DNA of 33,308 bases from Pseudomonadota bacterium (GTDB lineage: Bacteria > Pseudomonadota > Alphaproteobacteria > Caulobacterales > Caulobacteraceae): contig JAEWDF010000103.1 of NCBI GenBank assembly GCA_023390245.1, positions 1 through 33,308 on the forward strand, in the 5' to 3' direction. Position numbers and translations under genes: made by a program. Below, one piece after another: positions 1 through 9,371 of this stretch (position 1 is the stretch's first letter; the number at the start of each line of letters is the position of its first letter). The notes beneath the pieces are model-generated. The model was not told the origin of the DNA and did no database searches. It saw only the letters and a list, made by a program, of their open reading frames with translations.

Positions 1-9
1 CGTTGAGGA

Positions 10-124
10 GGAACCGCTTCGCGGTTCCGCTGAAACGGTGAATCAGGCTCCAGGTTGAAGCGAGAGCATGATTCACGCTTCTGCCGGAACCGCGAAGCGG
101 TTCCGTCAAAAACGATCATGCTCT
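10..124. repeat. Pair of GC-rich palindromes, the second nested in a larger inverted repeat
   Basis: Two hairpins with the same arms, GGAACCGC and GCGGTTCC, lie at 10-28 (loop TTC) and 86-104 (loop GAA). The second sits inside an outer inverted repeat, AGAGCATGAT at 64-73 against ATCATGCTCT at 115-124. This looks like a dispersed extragenic palindromic element. It ends 12 bases before the first gene and could act as a transcript-end structure for whatever lies to the left. There is no T-run, so it is not a classic terminator. Confidence 0.7.
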
Positions 125-136
125 AGAAGCCGGCCG

Positions 137-1378
137 ATGCAGACGCTGACCATCGACCGCATCGGCGGACAGGGCGACGGGATCGCCGAGACGCCGGCCG
201 GGCCGGTGTTCGCGCCCCTGACCCTGCCGGGCGAAACGGTGCGGGCGGAAGTGAGGGACGGTCGGGCCGAACAGGTCGAGATCGTCGTCGCCAGCGCCGA
301 CCGCATCGCGCCGGTCTCGCCGCATTACGGCGACTGCGGCGGCTGTTCCCTTCAGCACTGGGCCGACGCGCCCTATCTGGCCTGGAAGCGCGAGCAGGTG
401 CGGCTGGCGCTGGCGCGCGAGCGGATCGAGACCGAGGTGGAGCCGGCCGTGGCCGTGCCGCCGGGCGCGCGCCGCCGCGTGGCGCTGCATGCGCGGCGCG
501 GGCCCGATGGGCGGGCGCTGCTGGGATTCAAGGCGCGGAGGTCCTGGCGGCTGGTCGAGGTGCGCGACTGCCCCGTCGCCGATCCGCGCATCGTGCGCGC
601 CATCCCGGCGCTGGCCGAGGTCGCGCGGCCTCTTCTGGAGCATCCGAAATCCGCGCCGACCCTGCACGTCACCTGGACCCTGACCGGGCTGGACGTCGAT
701 GTGACGGGCGTGGAGCGGCGCACGGGCGGCCTGTCGCGCGACGCCCAGATGCGAGCGATCGAGGCGGCTGGCCGGGCCGACCTGGCGCGGCTGAGCCTGG
801 CGGGCGAGACCCTGGTCATGGCGCGCCAGCCGCAGGTCGCCTTCGGGCCGGCGACCGTGCCCCTGCCGGCCGGCGGCTTCCTCCAGGCCGTTCCCCAGGC
901 CGAGGCGGCGATGGTCGAGCGCGCGGTCCAGGCCGTGCGGGGATCGAAGAAGATCGCCGACCTGTTCTGCGGGGCGGGGACCTTCACCTTCCCGCTGGCG
1001 ACGGTCGCGCCGGTGATCGCAGCCGACGCGTCCAAGGCCGGGATCGACGCCTTGAAGGCCGGGATGCGCACGGCCAAGGGCGTCAAGACCATCACGGCCG
1101 AGGCGCGCGACCTGTTTCGCCGGCCCCTGGCCCCCTACGACCTCAGGGGCTGCGACGCCGTCGTTTTCGACCCGCCCCGCGCCGGCGCTGTCGAGCAGAC
1201 CGCCCAGATCGCCCAGACCAAGGCGGCGGTGGTCGTCGGCGTGTCCTGCAACGCCCAGACCTTCGCCCGCGACGCGCGGGTGCTGATCGACGCCGGCTTC
1301 CGGCTGGAGACGGTGACGCCGGTCGACCAGTTCCTGTGGTCGGCGCATGTGGAGCTTGTGGGGGTGTTCCGGCGATGA
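137..1378 (+). CDS. TrmA/RlmD-family RNA uracil-C5 methyltransferase
   Basis: This 413-residue protein belongs to the TRAM-domain RNA m5U methyltransferases (RumA/RlmD/TrmA group), which methylate uracil C5 in rRNA or tRNA using SAM. Visible parts are an N-terminal TRAM-like beta domain (about 1-55), an Fe-S type cysteine cluster (DCGGC near 78 and a further Cys in RDCPVADPR), the SAM-binding motif DLFCGAGTF, the DPPRAG motif, and the catalytic SCN motif near the C terminus. I chose the ATG at 137 because the protein similarity starts at MQTLTIDRIGGQGDG; the upstream extension from 68 runs through the palindromic repeat. One oddity is that the first cysteine of the usual C-x5-C-x2-C cluster is a serine (SPHYGDCGGC). 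The exact RNA target is not decidable here. It overlaps the next gene by ATGA. Confidence 0.85.
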   Translation: MQTLTIDRIGGQGDGIAETPAGPVFAPLTLPGETVRAEVRDGRAEQVEIVVASADRIAPVSPHYGDCGGCSLQHWADAPYLAWKREQVRLALARERIETEVEPAVAVPPGARRRVALHARRGPDGRALLGFKARRSWRLVEVRDCPVADPRIVRAIPALAEVARPLLEHPKSAPTLHVTWTLTGLDVDVTGVERRTGGLSRDAQMRAIEAAGRADLARLSLAGETLVMARQPQVAFGPATVPLPAGGFLQAVPQAEAAMVERAVQAVRGSKKIADLFCGAGTFTFPLATVAPVIAADASKAGIDALKAGMRTAKGVKTITAEARDLFRRPLAPYDLRGCDAVVFDPPRAGAVEQTAQIAQTKAAVVVGVSCNAQTFARDARVLIDAGFRLETVTPVDQFLWSAHVELVGVFRR

Positions 1379-1767
1379 GCGACGATGTCGAGGATGGCGG
1401 CGGCTTCGACGCCGAGGACTGGGACCGGCTGACGCCCTTCTTCCAGCGCGTGGCCACGCTGGACGACGTCCAGGCCCGCCGCGCCGTCTTCGCCCTGGGC
1501 GACACCGACGATGCGCGCGTGCTGGCGATGGAATTGCCCCAGCCGGCCATCTGGTGGGACGACGACGGCGAGCAGGGCGTGGTGATCGTCCAGGCCGAGA
1601 GCCACCTGAACGCCGAGGGTGAGGCGATGGAGGTGCTGGGCCTGATCCTGCCGGACGGCGGCGGCGCCGTCGCCCTGATGGAGGACGTCGATCTGGTCGA
1701 CGCCAGCGACCCGACCTGGCGCGATCTGGTCGAGCGCGCCATCGATCCCGAGGCCGCCAACGACTAG
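1375..1767 (+). CDS. Small acidic protein, function unknown
   Basis: A 130-residue, strongly acidic protein rich in Asp and Glu. I do not recognise a family. Its ATG overlaps the stop of the methyltransferase gene (ATGA), so the two are very probably translated from one mRNA by coupling. There is no signal peptide, membrane segment or cysteine cluster. The start at 1375 is preferred over an upstream in-frame start at 1336 because of the coupling. The stop codon overlaps the stop of the convergent radical SAM gene. It could be an accessory factor of the methyltransferase, but that rests only on position. Confidence 0.7.
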   Translation: MSDDVEDGGGFDAEDWDRLTPFFQRVATLDDVQARRAVFALGDTDDARVLAMELPQPAIWWDDDGEQGVVIVQAESHLNAEGEAMEVLGLILPDGGGAVALMEDVDLVDASDPTWRDLVERAIDPEAAND

Positions 1768-2828
1768 CCGAAAAGCTCCATCTGCGGCCGGGCCTCGGGC
1801 GGCACGCGGAACCGGCTTTCGTCCAGCAGGACGCGCGGGCCGTCCAGGCCATAGCGCTTGATCGCCGCCTTGAAGCGCGCGGCCATCAGTTCGGCGACCG
1901 GGCCGGAGCCCTTCATCCGCTGCGACCAGTCGGGATCGTAGTCGCGGCCGCCGCGAGTCTGGCGGACCAGGGACATGACCCGCGCGGCGCGGTCGGGCCG
2001 GGCGTCGGCCAGCCATTCGCGGAACAGATCCTTGATCTCCAGCGGCAGGCGCAGGGTCACATACATGGCCGTGGTCGCCCCGGCCTTGGCCGCCGCCTCC
2101 AGCACCGACTCCATCTCGTGGTCGTTCAGGCCGGGGATGACCGGGGCGAAGCCGACGCCCACGGGACAGCCGGCGTCGGCCAGCCGACGGATCGCCTCGA
2201 GGCGTTTGGCGGGGGTGGAGGCGCGCGGCTCCATGGCGCGGGCCAGCTTGCGGTCCAGGGTGGTGATCGACACGAAGGCCGAGGCCAGCCCCGCCTGGCC
2301 CATCGGCCCCAGGATGTCGGCGTCGCGCGCGACCAGAACCGACTTGGTGATGATGCTGAACGGGTGATTGTAGCGCTGCATCACCTCCAGGATCGACCGG
2401 GTGGACTTCAGCGTCCGCTCAACCGGCTGATAGGGGTCGGTGTTGCCGCCTATATGGATCCGCTTGCATCGATATTTGGGAGCGAGGAAGGCCTGTTCCA
2501 GCAGACCTGCCGCCTCGGGCTTGAAGAAGATCCGGCTCTCGAAATCCAGGCCCGGGGATAGGCCCATCCAGGCATGGGACGGACGGGCGTAGCAGTAGAT
2601 GCAGCCATGTTCGCAGCCCTTGTAGGGGTTGATGGAGCGGTCGAAACCGATGTCCGGACTGTCGTTCCGGGCGATGATGGTCCGCGCGTGCTCGGGCGTG
2701 AGGATGGTGCGCAGCGGGGCGGCCTCTGCGTCGTCGGCCGTCCAGCCGTCGTCGAAGACCTCTCGCTTGTCGCTGTCGTAGCGGCTGGTCGCATTCGAAC
2801 GCGCGCCTCGTCCCTTCGCGGCTTCCAT
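1764..2828 (-). CDS. PA0069-family radical SAM protein (SplB-like)
   Basis: A 354-residue radical SAM protein of the PA0069 / COG1533 group, distantly related to spore photoproduct lyase. The [4Fe-4S] and SAM binding motif is seen in NPYKGCEHGCIYCYARPSH (C-x3-C-x2-C). The N terminus, MEAAKGRGARSN followed by FDDGW, is typical of the family, so I placed the start at the ATG ending at 2828 rather than 10 codons upstream. The reaction is unknown for this family. A perfect LexA-type box lies 25-39 bases upstream of the start codon, which suggests induction by DNA damage and would fit a nucleic-acid repair role. The gene is convergent with the acidic protein gene and divergent from the DUF1489 gene. 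Confidence 0.85.
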   Translation of the reverse strand: MEAAKGRGARSNATSRYDSDKREVFDDGWTADDAEAAPLRTILTPEHARTIIARNDSPDIGFDRSINPYKGCEHGCIYCYARPSHAWMGLSPGLDFESRIFFKPEAAGLLEQAFLAPKYRCKRIHIGGNTDPYQPVERTLKSTRSILEVMQRYNHPFSIITKSVLVARDADILGPMGQAGLASAFVSITTLDRKLARAMEPRASTPAKRLEAIRRLADAGCPVGVGFAPVIPGLNDHEMESVLEAAAKAGATTAMYVTLRLPLEIKDLFREWLADARPDRAARVMSLVRQTRGGRDYDPDWSQRMKGSGPVAELMAARFKAAIKRYGLDGPRVLLDESRFRVPPEARPQMELFG

Positions 2829-2852
2829 GGGCGGAAGGTGACTCAAGCATAG

Positions 2853-2867
2853 GAACAAAGCAAGAAC
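2853..2867 (-). promoter_or_regulatory. LexA (SOS) box, GTTC-N7-GTTC
   Basis: Read on the minus strand, the site is GTTC TTGCTTT GTTC, an exact match to the direct-repeat LexA box of Alphaproteobacteria (GTTC-N7-GTTC). It sits just upstream of the radical SAM start at 2828 in an AT-richer stretch where the promoter should be. It is 59 bases from the divergent DUF1489 start, so it could also act on that gene. Confidence 0.6.
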
Positions 2868-2925
2868 ATTTATCGTGATGCGGGGCGGGGGTGTCGCGGC
2901 GGGCGCGAGGTGCTAAGCGCGCCTC

Positions 2926-3324
2926 ATGCCTCTTCACCTGATCAAGCTGTGCGTCGGCGTCTCCGACGTCGAATGGCTGGAGCGCCGTGCGGCGGGCGGC
3001 CGGCCGCTGGTGGTCCATACGCGCATGACGCCCAAGCGCGCCTCGGAGATCGAGGACGGCGGCTCGCTGTACTGGGTGGTCAAGGGCGTGGTGTTGTGCC
3101 GGCAGCCGATCCTGGACATCGCGACCCTGGGCGAGGGCAAGGCCAGCCGCTGCGAGATCACCCTGGAGCCGCGCGTGATCCGCACCTCGCCGCTGGCGCG
3201 GCGGCCGTTCCAGGGCTGGCGCTATCTGGACCCCAAGGACGCGCCGGCGGACCTGGACATCCTGGACGCGGGCGAGGCGCCGGACGAGCTGGTGCGGCAG
3301 TTGCGCGAACTCGGCGCCTGGTAG
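2926..3324 (+). CDS. DUF1489-family protein
   Basis: A 132-residue protein matching the DUF1489 family, known to me mainly from Alphaproteobacteria and without an assigned function. Its characteristic start is MPLHLIKLCVGVSDVEWLE, and the middle section has VHTRMTPKRASEIEDGGSLY. It has no membrane segments and no obvious catalytic motif. It is transcribed away from the radical SAM gene and towards guaB, from which it is separated by 114 bases containing a GC-rich hairpin, so it is probably not part of the gua operon. Confidence 0.8.
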   Translation: MPLHLIKLCVGVSDVEWLERRAAGGRPLVVHTRMTPKRASEIEDGGSLYWVVKGVVLCRQPILDIATLGEGKASRCEITLEPRVIRTSPLARRPFQGWRYLDPKDAPADLDILDAGEAPDELVRQLRELGAW

Positions 3325-3377
3325 GCGGTCGCGATCTGTCGCCAAGCGTGATCGCCGAAACATTGCGATGCAGCCTC

Positions 3378-3401
3378 GCGCCCCTTGCCGGGAGGGGGCG
3401 C
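3378..3401 (+). promoter_or_regulatory. GC-rich hairpin ahead of guaB
   Basis: GCGCCCC (3378-3384) pairs with GGGGCGC (3395-3401) across a 10-base loop, 37 bases before the guaB start codon. No T-run follows. It may end transcription from the DUF1489 gene, or it may be a leader structure of guaB. The sequence alone does not choose between these. Confidence 0.4.
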
Positions 3402-3438
3402 ATCCCGTTATACGCGGCCCGCAAAACGGAGACTCCCC

Positions 3439-4896
3439 ATGGAGATACGCGAAGGCCTAACCTTCGACGATGTTTTGCTCGAACCCGGCGCATCGGACCA
3501 CATGCCGGCCGAGGTCGATGTCTCGACCCAGCTGACCCGCGACATCCGGCTGAACATCCCGCTGCTGTCCTCCGCCATGGACACGGTGACAGAGAGCCGC
3601 CTGGCCATCGCCATGGCCCAGGCTGGCGGCCTGGGCGTGCTGCACCGGAACATGACCATCGAGGAGCAGGCCGACGAGGTCCGCGCCGTCAAGCGCTACG
3701 AGAGCGGCATGGTGGTCAATCCCGTGACCGTCGGCCCCGAGACGACGCTGGGCGAGGTGCGCGAGATCGTGGCGCGCAAGAAGATCACCGGCTTCCCGGT
3801 GGTCGATCCGAAGTCGGGCAAGTTGGTCGGCATGCTGACCAACCGCGACATGCGGTTCGAATCCGATCCGAACGTCAAGGCCGCCGCCCTGATGACCACC
3901 GGCCAGCTGGTCACGGTGCGCGAGGGCGCCGGACGCGACGAGGCCCGCGAACTGCTGCGCACCCGCAAGATCGAGCGGGTGATCGTGGTGGACGAGGACT
4001 ATCGCGCCGTCGGCCTGATCACCATGAAGGACATCGAGAAGGCCCAGGCCTTCCCCAACGCCGCCAAGGACGAGCAGGGCCGCCTGCTGGTCGGCGCCGC
4101 CTCCACCGTCGGCGACGCCGGCTATGAGCGCGCCATGGCCCTGGCCGAGGCCGGCGCGGACGTGGTGGTGATCGACACCGCCCACGGCCACTCCTCGTCG
4201 GTGGCGGCGGTGGTCGAGCGCATCAAGCGCGAGTCGAACCGCATCCAGATCATCGCCGGCAATGTCGCCACCTATGACGCGACCCGCGCCCTGATCGACG
4301 CGGGCGCCGATGCGGTGAAGGTCGGCATCGGGCCGGGCAGCATCTGCACCACCCGCATCGTCGCCGGCGTGGGCGTGCCGCAACTGACCGCTGTGATGGA
4401 CGCGGCGCGGGCCGCACGGGAGTCGGGCGCGCCGGTCATCGCCGACGGCGGCATCAAATATTCGGGCGACCTGGCCAAGGCCATCGCGGCGGGCGCCAGC
4501 GTCGCCATGATGGGCTCCATGTTCGCCGGCACCGACGAAAGCCCCGGCGAGGTCTTCCTGTACCAGGGCCGGTCCTACAAGTCGTATCGCGGCATGGGCT
4601 CGGTGGGCGCCATGGCGCGCGGATCGGCCGACCGCTACTTCCAGAAGGAAGTCTCGTCCGAAAAGCTGGTGCCCGAGGGCATCGAGGGCCAGACGCCGTA
4701 CAAGGGGCCGATCAGCCCGGTGCTGCACCAGCTGGTCGGGGGCTTGCGGGCGTCGATGGGCTATGTCGGTGCGCCGACGGTCGCCGAGTTCCAGAAACGC
4801 GCCCGCTTCGTGCGCATCACCGGCGCGGGCCTGCGTGAGAGCCACGTCCACGACGTGATGATCACGCGCGAGGCGCCGAACTATCGCCAGGGGTAG
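3439..4896 (+). CDS. guaB: Inosine-5'-monophosphate dehydrogenase
   Basis: IMP dehydrogenase, 485 residues, oxidises IMP to XMP with NAD+, the first committed step to GMP in the cytosol. The start MEIREGLTFDDVLLEPG is the family's typical N terminus; the longer frame from 3385 is upstream noise, and a GGAG ribosome site precedes 3439. A CBS-domain pair occupies roughly residues 90-210, and the catalytic cysteine is C303 in GPGSICTTR. The flap region SYRGMGSVGAM and the C-terminal YVGAPTVAEF segment are present. It leads a five-gene run that ends with guaA, the next enzyme of the pathway, with three unrelated genes in between. Confidence 0.97.
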   Translation: MEIREGLTFDDVLLEPGASDHMPAEVDVSTQLTRDIRLNIPLLSSAMDTVTESRLAIAMAQAGGLGVLHRNMTIEEQADEVRAVKRYESGMVVNPVTVGPETTLGEVREIVARKKITGFPVVDPKSGKLVGMLTNRDMRFESDPNVKAAALMTTGQLVTVREGAGRDEARELLRTRKIERVIVVDEDYRAVGLITMKDIEKAQAFPNAAKDEQGRLLVGAASTVGDAGYERAMALAEAGADVVVIDTAHGHSSSVAAVVERIKRESNRIQIIAGNVATYDATRALIDAGADAVKVGIGPGSICTTRIVAGVGVPQLTAVMDAARAARESGAPVIADGGIKYSGDLAKAIAAGASVAMMGSMFAGTDESPGEVFLYQGRSYKSYRGMGSVGAMARGSADRYFQKEVSSEKLVPEGIEGQTPYKGPISPVLHQLVGGLRASMGYVGAPTVAEFQKRARFVRITGAGLRESHVHDVMITREAPNYRQG

Positions 4897-4911
4897 AAAG
4901 GAAGACCGGCC

Positions 4912-5304
4912 ATGACGACCGAACTGACCTATCTGGCGCTGACGCTGGTCCTGGCGCTGGTGCAGGTCTTCCTGCCGGCCGGCGCGCGGACGGCGGAGTT
5001 CGGCTCGAAGTGGAATGCGGGGCCGCGCGACGAGACGCGCGTCGCGACGCGCCCCCTGACCGGCCGGCTTGAGCGCGCCCAGGCCAACCTCTACGAGACC
5101 CTGCCGCTGTTCATCGGCGCGGTGCTGATCGCGCATGTTGCGGGTCGCGACGGCACCCTGACCGGCTGGGGCGCCGCCCTCTATTTCTGGGCGCGCGTCG
5201 CCTATGTTCCGCTGTACGCCCTGGGCGTTCCCTACATCCGATCGCTGGTCTGGGTGGTCTCGCTCGCGGGACTGCTGATGGTGCTGGCGGCGCTTTTCCT
5301 CTGA
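4912..5304 (+). CDS. MAPEG-family membrane protein
   Basis: A 130-residue protein with four hydrophobic segments (about residues 5-22, 62-82, 85-105 and 108-130) and the MAPEG signature around RLERAQANLYETLPLF. The family includes glutathione-dependent membrane enzymes and uncharacterised bacterial relatives, so the substrate is unknown. It starts 15 bases after the guaB stop with a good ribosome site (AGGAAG), and rsmB follows 7 bases after its stop, so it is very likely co-transcribed with the gua genes. Confidence 0.85.
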   Translation: MTTELTYLALTLVLALVQVFLPAGARTAEFGSKWNAGPRDETRVATRPLTGRLERAQANLYETLPLFIGAVLIAHVAGRDGTLTGWGAALYFWARVAYVPLYALGVPYIRSLVWVVSLAGLLMVLAALFL

Positions 5305-5311
5305 GACCCGA

Positions 5312-6706
5312 TTGACCCCTGCCGCCCGCCTCGCCGCCGCCGCCTCCATCCTGGATTCCATCGCCCAGGGCCGCCAGCCGGCTGAGGCGGTGCTGAAGGC
5401 CTGGGGAACCGCCAACCGCTACGCCGGGTCCAAGGACCGCCGCGCCATCGCCGACCGGGTCTACAAGGTGCTGCGCGCGCGCGGCCGACTGTCGTGGATC
5501 ATGGGCGGGCGCGAGGACGGCCGGGCGCTGGTGATCGGCTCCCTGTCGGCGCTGGACGGCCTGCCGCTGGAGGAGATCGAGGCGCTGCATTCGGGCGACG
5601 GCTATGGGCCCCGGCCGCTGTCCAAGCAGGAGCGCAGCCGCATCACCGCCGGCGAGGGCGACCTGCCGGGCTGGGTCGCCGCCGGCCTGCCCGAGTTCGT
5701 GGTCGAGGACTTCAAGACGACCTTCGGCGAGCGCTGGACCGAGGAAGCCCGCGCCCTGATGCAGCCGCGCGCGCCCATCGACCTGCGCGTCAACGGCGCC
5801 CGCGCGACGGTGGAGGCGGTCGAGGCCGAACTGGTCGAGGCCGGCCTGGCGCCCGAACGGACGCCCTGGTCCGCCTGGGGCCTGCGCCTGTCGTCCGAGC
5901 CACCGCCGAACGTCCAGGCGCTGGACGTCTTCAGGTCCGGCGCGGTCGAGATCCAGGACGAGGGCAGCCAGGTCGCCTGCTGGCTGGCGGGCGCGGCGCC
6001 CGGCATGACGGTGGTCGACTATTGCGCCGGGGGCGGCGGCAAGACCCTGGGCCTGGCCCAGGCCATGGGCGGGGAGGGGACGCTGGTCGCCTGCGACGTC
6101 GTGAAGAAGCGCGTCGACAACATCCGCCCGCGCCTGGAGCGCGCCGGGGTCGAGGCCGACCTGCGCGTCCTGGGGCCGAACGGCGGCGGGCTGGAGGACC
6201 TGAACGGCCAGGCCGACCTGGTCTTCGTGGACGCGCCCTGTTCCGGCTCCGGCACCTGGCGGCGCCGGCCCGAGGACGCCTGGCGCCTGACGGACGAGGA
6301 GGTCGAGCGCCTGCACGCGCTTCAGGTCCGCATACTAGGCCAGGCGTCCAGGCTGGTGAAGCCGGGCGGGCGGCTGGTCTATGTCACCTGTTCGATGCTG
6401 AGCCGAGAGAACGAGGCCAGCGCCGACGCCTTCGAAGCCGCGCACCCGGAGTTCCGGCCTGTCGCCCTCTTCAATCCTCCCCCATCGGGGGAGGGGAACC
6501 GCCCGAAGGAGGGTGGAGGGGGCTCGCCCCAGACACCGGCGGCGCGGTTAGCCCCCTCCACCGCTTCGCGGTCCCCCCCCCCCGATGGGGGAGGATGGCT
6601 GCGGGGAGACCTTGCTCAATTCGCGACGGGTCATCGCCTGCGCCTGTCGCCCGCGACCTCGAACACCGACGGCTTCTTCGTCGCCGTCTATGAGCGCGCG
6701 TCATGA
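5312..6706 (+). CDS. rsmB: 16S rRNA m5C methyltransferase (RsmB family)
   Basis: A 464-residue RsmB/Sun-family enzyme, which methylates a cytosine of 16S rRNA at C5 with SAM. It has an N-terminal NusB-like helical domain (about 1-140), SAM motif VDYCAGGGGKTLGLA, the motif IV cysteine in DAPCSGSGTWRRRPEDAW, and the motif VI cysteine in VTCSMLSRENEAS. The start is a TTG at 5312, which gives the expected N terminus. Near the C terminus a 123-bp palindromic element (6474-6596) is inserted in frame and adds a Pro/Gly/Ser-rich stretch between EFRPVALF and the final conserved segment ending TSNTDGFFVAVYERAS. The catalytic core is untouched, so the enzyme is probably active. The stop overlaps the next start as ATGA. 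Confidence 0.92.
   Translation: MTPAARLAAAASILDSIAQGRQPAEAVLKAWGTANRYAGSKDRRAIADRVYKVLRARGRLSWIMGGREDGRALVIGSLSALDGLPLEEIEALHSGDGYGPRPLSKQERSRITAGEGDLPGWVAAGLPEFVVEDFKTTFGERWTEEARALMQPRAPIDLRVNGARATVEAVEAELVEAGLAPERTPWSAWGLRLSSEPPPNVQALDVFRSGAVEIQDEGSQVACWLAGAAPGMTVVDYCAGGGGKTLGLAQAMGGEGTLVACDVVKKRVDNIRPRLERAGVEADLRVLGPNGGGLEDLNGQADLVFVDAPCSGSGTWRRRPEDAWRLTDEEVERLHALQVRILGQASRLVKPGGRLVYVTCSMLSRENEASADAFEAAHPEFRPVALFNPPPSGEGNRPKEGGGGSPQTPAARLAPSTASRSPPPDGGGWLRGDLAQFATGHRLRLSPATSNTDGFFVAVYERAS
6474..6596. repeat. Palindromic element inserted in frame in rsmB
   Basis: The outer arms are an exact 18-bp inverted repeat (6474-6491 and 6579-6596), beginning ATCCTCCCCCATCG. The inner arms are an exact 12-bp inverted repeat (GTGGAGGGGGCT at 6513-6524 and AGCCCCCTCCAC at 6550-6561). 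The element is 123 bp, so it keeps the rsmB reading frame open. It resembles a small palindromic mobile or RPE-like unit rather than coding sequence, because related RsmB proteins do not have this low-complexity stretch as far as I know. Confidence 0.8.
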
Positions 6707-7394
6707 GGCTGGAGCGATACGGCGCCGTATCGGTCCTGCCGGTCATGGCCGCCCCGGCCGAGTACGGCGACCATCTGCGCGCCCGCATCGATCCGCTGAT
6801 CACGGGCATCGGTCCGGTGGAGGGCGCGGTGACCCTGACCCACGCCCTGGCGCGGCTGGAGGCGGCGGGGACGACGCCCGACCTGATCGTCTCGCTCGGT
6901 TCCTGCGGATCGCGCGAGTTGGAACACGCCGCCGTCTACCAGGCGTCGTCGGTGAGCTATCGCGACATGGACGCCAGCGCCCTGGGCTTTCCCAAGGGCG
7001 TGACGCCGCTGCTGGACCAGCCGGCCGTCCTGCCGCTGCCGTGTCCCATTCCCGATGTGCCGACGGCGCGCCTGTCCACCGGCGCGAACGTCGTCTCCGG
7101 CGCCGCCTATGACGCCATCGACGCCGAGATGGTGGACATGGAGACCTGGGCTCTGGTCCGCGCCGCCCAGACCTTCGGCGCGCCGCTGGTCGCCCTGCGC
7201 GGCGTATCGGACGGCAAGGCCGAACTGACCGGGCTGGACGACTGGCGCTCTCCCCTGGTCCAGGTGGACGAAACGCTGGCCGCCGCCCTGGACCGGCTGA
7301 TCGCCGTGCTGGAGGCCAGCGGCCTCGCCGCGCTTGAAATACCGGCCCCGCAAGGCCAAGACCCCGCCCACACGCTCGCCCCGGATTCGACCTC

Positions 7395-7398
<4 letters not shown>
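6703..7398 (+). CDS. 5'-methylthioadenosine / S-adenosylhomocysteine nucleosidase
   Basis: A 231-residue member of the nucleoside phosphorylase superfamily, most like MTA/SAH nucleosidases, which split methylthioadenosine or SAH to adenine and a thioribosyl product. The signatures are LIVSLGSCGS in the middle and VDMETWALVRAAQTFG then LRGVSDGK towards the end, where the Glu of DMET and the Asp of SDG fit the catalytic pair. It overlaps rsmB upstream and guaA downstream by ATGA at both ends, so it is translationally coupled within the gua operon. The adenine it releases would feed purine salvage, and SAH removal would help the neighbouring methyltransferase. Confidence 0.85.
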
Positions 7399-8955
<1,557 letters not shown>

Positions 8956-8957
<2 letters not shown>

Positions 8958-8979
8958 TTCAGAGGCTTCTGAATCTTTT
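8956..8979 (+). terminator. Rho-independent terminator of the gua operon
   Basis: GATTCAGA (8956-8963) and TCTGAATC (8968-8975) form an 8-bp stem with loop GGCT, followed by TTTT (8976-8979). The stem begins inside the guaA stop codon, so operon termination and the attachment core share the same bases. Confidence 0.8.
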
Positions 8980-9371
8980 CGTAGGGCTTCCGAAAGCCGA
9001 CCTAAAACACCGACTTATAAGATAAAATACTTCTCAGCCTCTCGGTACCATTCGAGGGGCTGCTTTCGTCCGCGTCGGTCGCTCTGACGGTCCTGCAGCC
9101 ATTGCCCGCCCGGACTCCGCTCCATACGGTCAGGGGGCCTAGAGCGTCCTGACGGTCTTCTTTCGAGCCAAGCAACAGATTTGGCTAAGGAAAATGATCC
9201 CGAAAGACCTCGAAAGCGCCTGACGGTCTTTTGGAGTCAAAACGGCATGCTTACCGACGCCGCATTGCGAAATATTCGACCAAAACCAAAGTCCTACAAA
9301 ATGACCGACAGGGGCGGTCGGCGCAGCAGAGACCGGGATCGCATGAGTGGCGCTCGGCGGTCGAGAATACG
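8980..9371. other. Gene-free left end of the inserted region
   Basis: No convincing gene lies in these 390 bases, which are more AT-rich than their surroundings. They contain the three CTGACGGTC-type repeats listed separately and a TTATAAGA box at 9015 shared with the right attachment copy. The small frame around 9181-9375 has no recognisable product. I see no remnant of an integrase. Confidence 0.6.
9084..9230 (+). repeat. Three direct repeats CTGACGGTCYT next to the attachment site
   Basis: Copies are at 9084-9094 (CTGACGGTCCT), 9149-9159 (CTGACGGTCTT) and 9220-9230 (CTGACGGTCTT), spaced 65 and 71 bases apart, roughly 120-270 bases from the guaA core. A looser inverted version (ACGGTCAG) lies near 9127. 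Short spaced repeats beside a core site are what arm-type integrase binding sites look like; that reading is inference. Confidence 0.5.

Noticed and set aside
116..1852. 578-codon minus-strand frame opposite the RNA methyltransferase
   Set aside because: Arg/Pro-rich shadow frame; the plus-strand gene has clear family motifs.
3457..5415. Long minus-strand frame opposite guaB and the MAPEG gene
   Set aside because: It is a mirror frame of GC-rich coding sequence with low-complexity His/Arg/Gly-rich translation; guaB on the other strand is certain.
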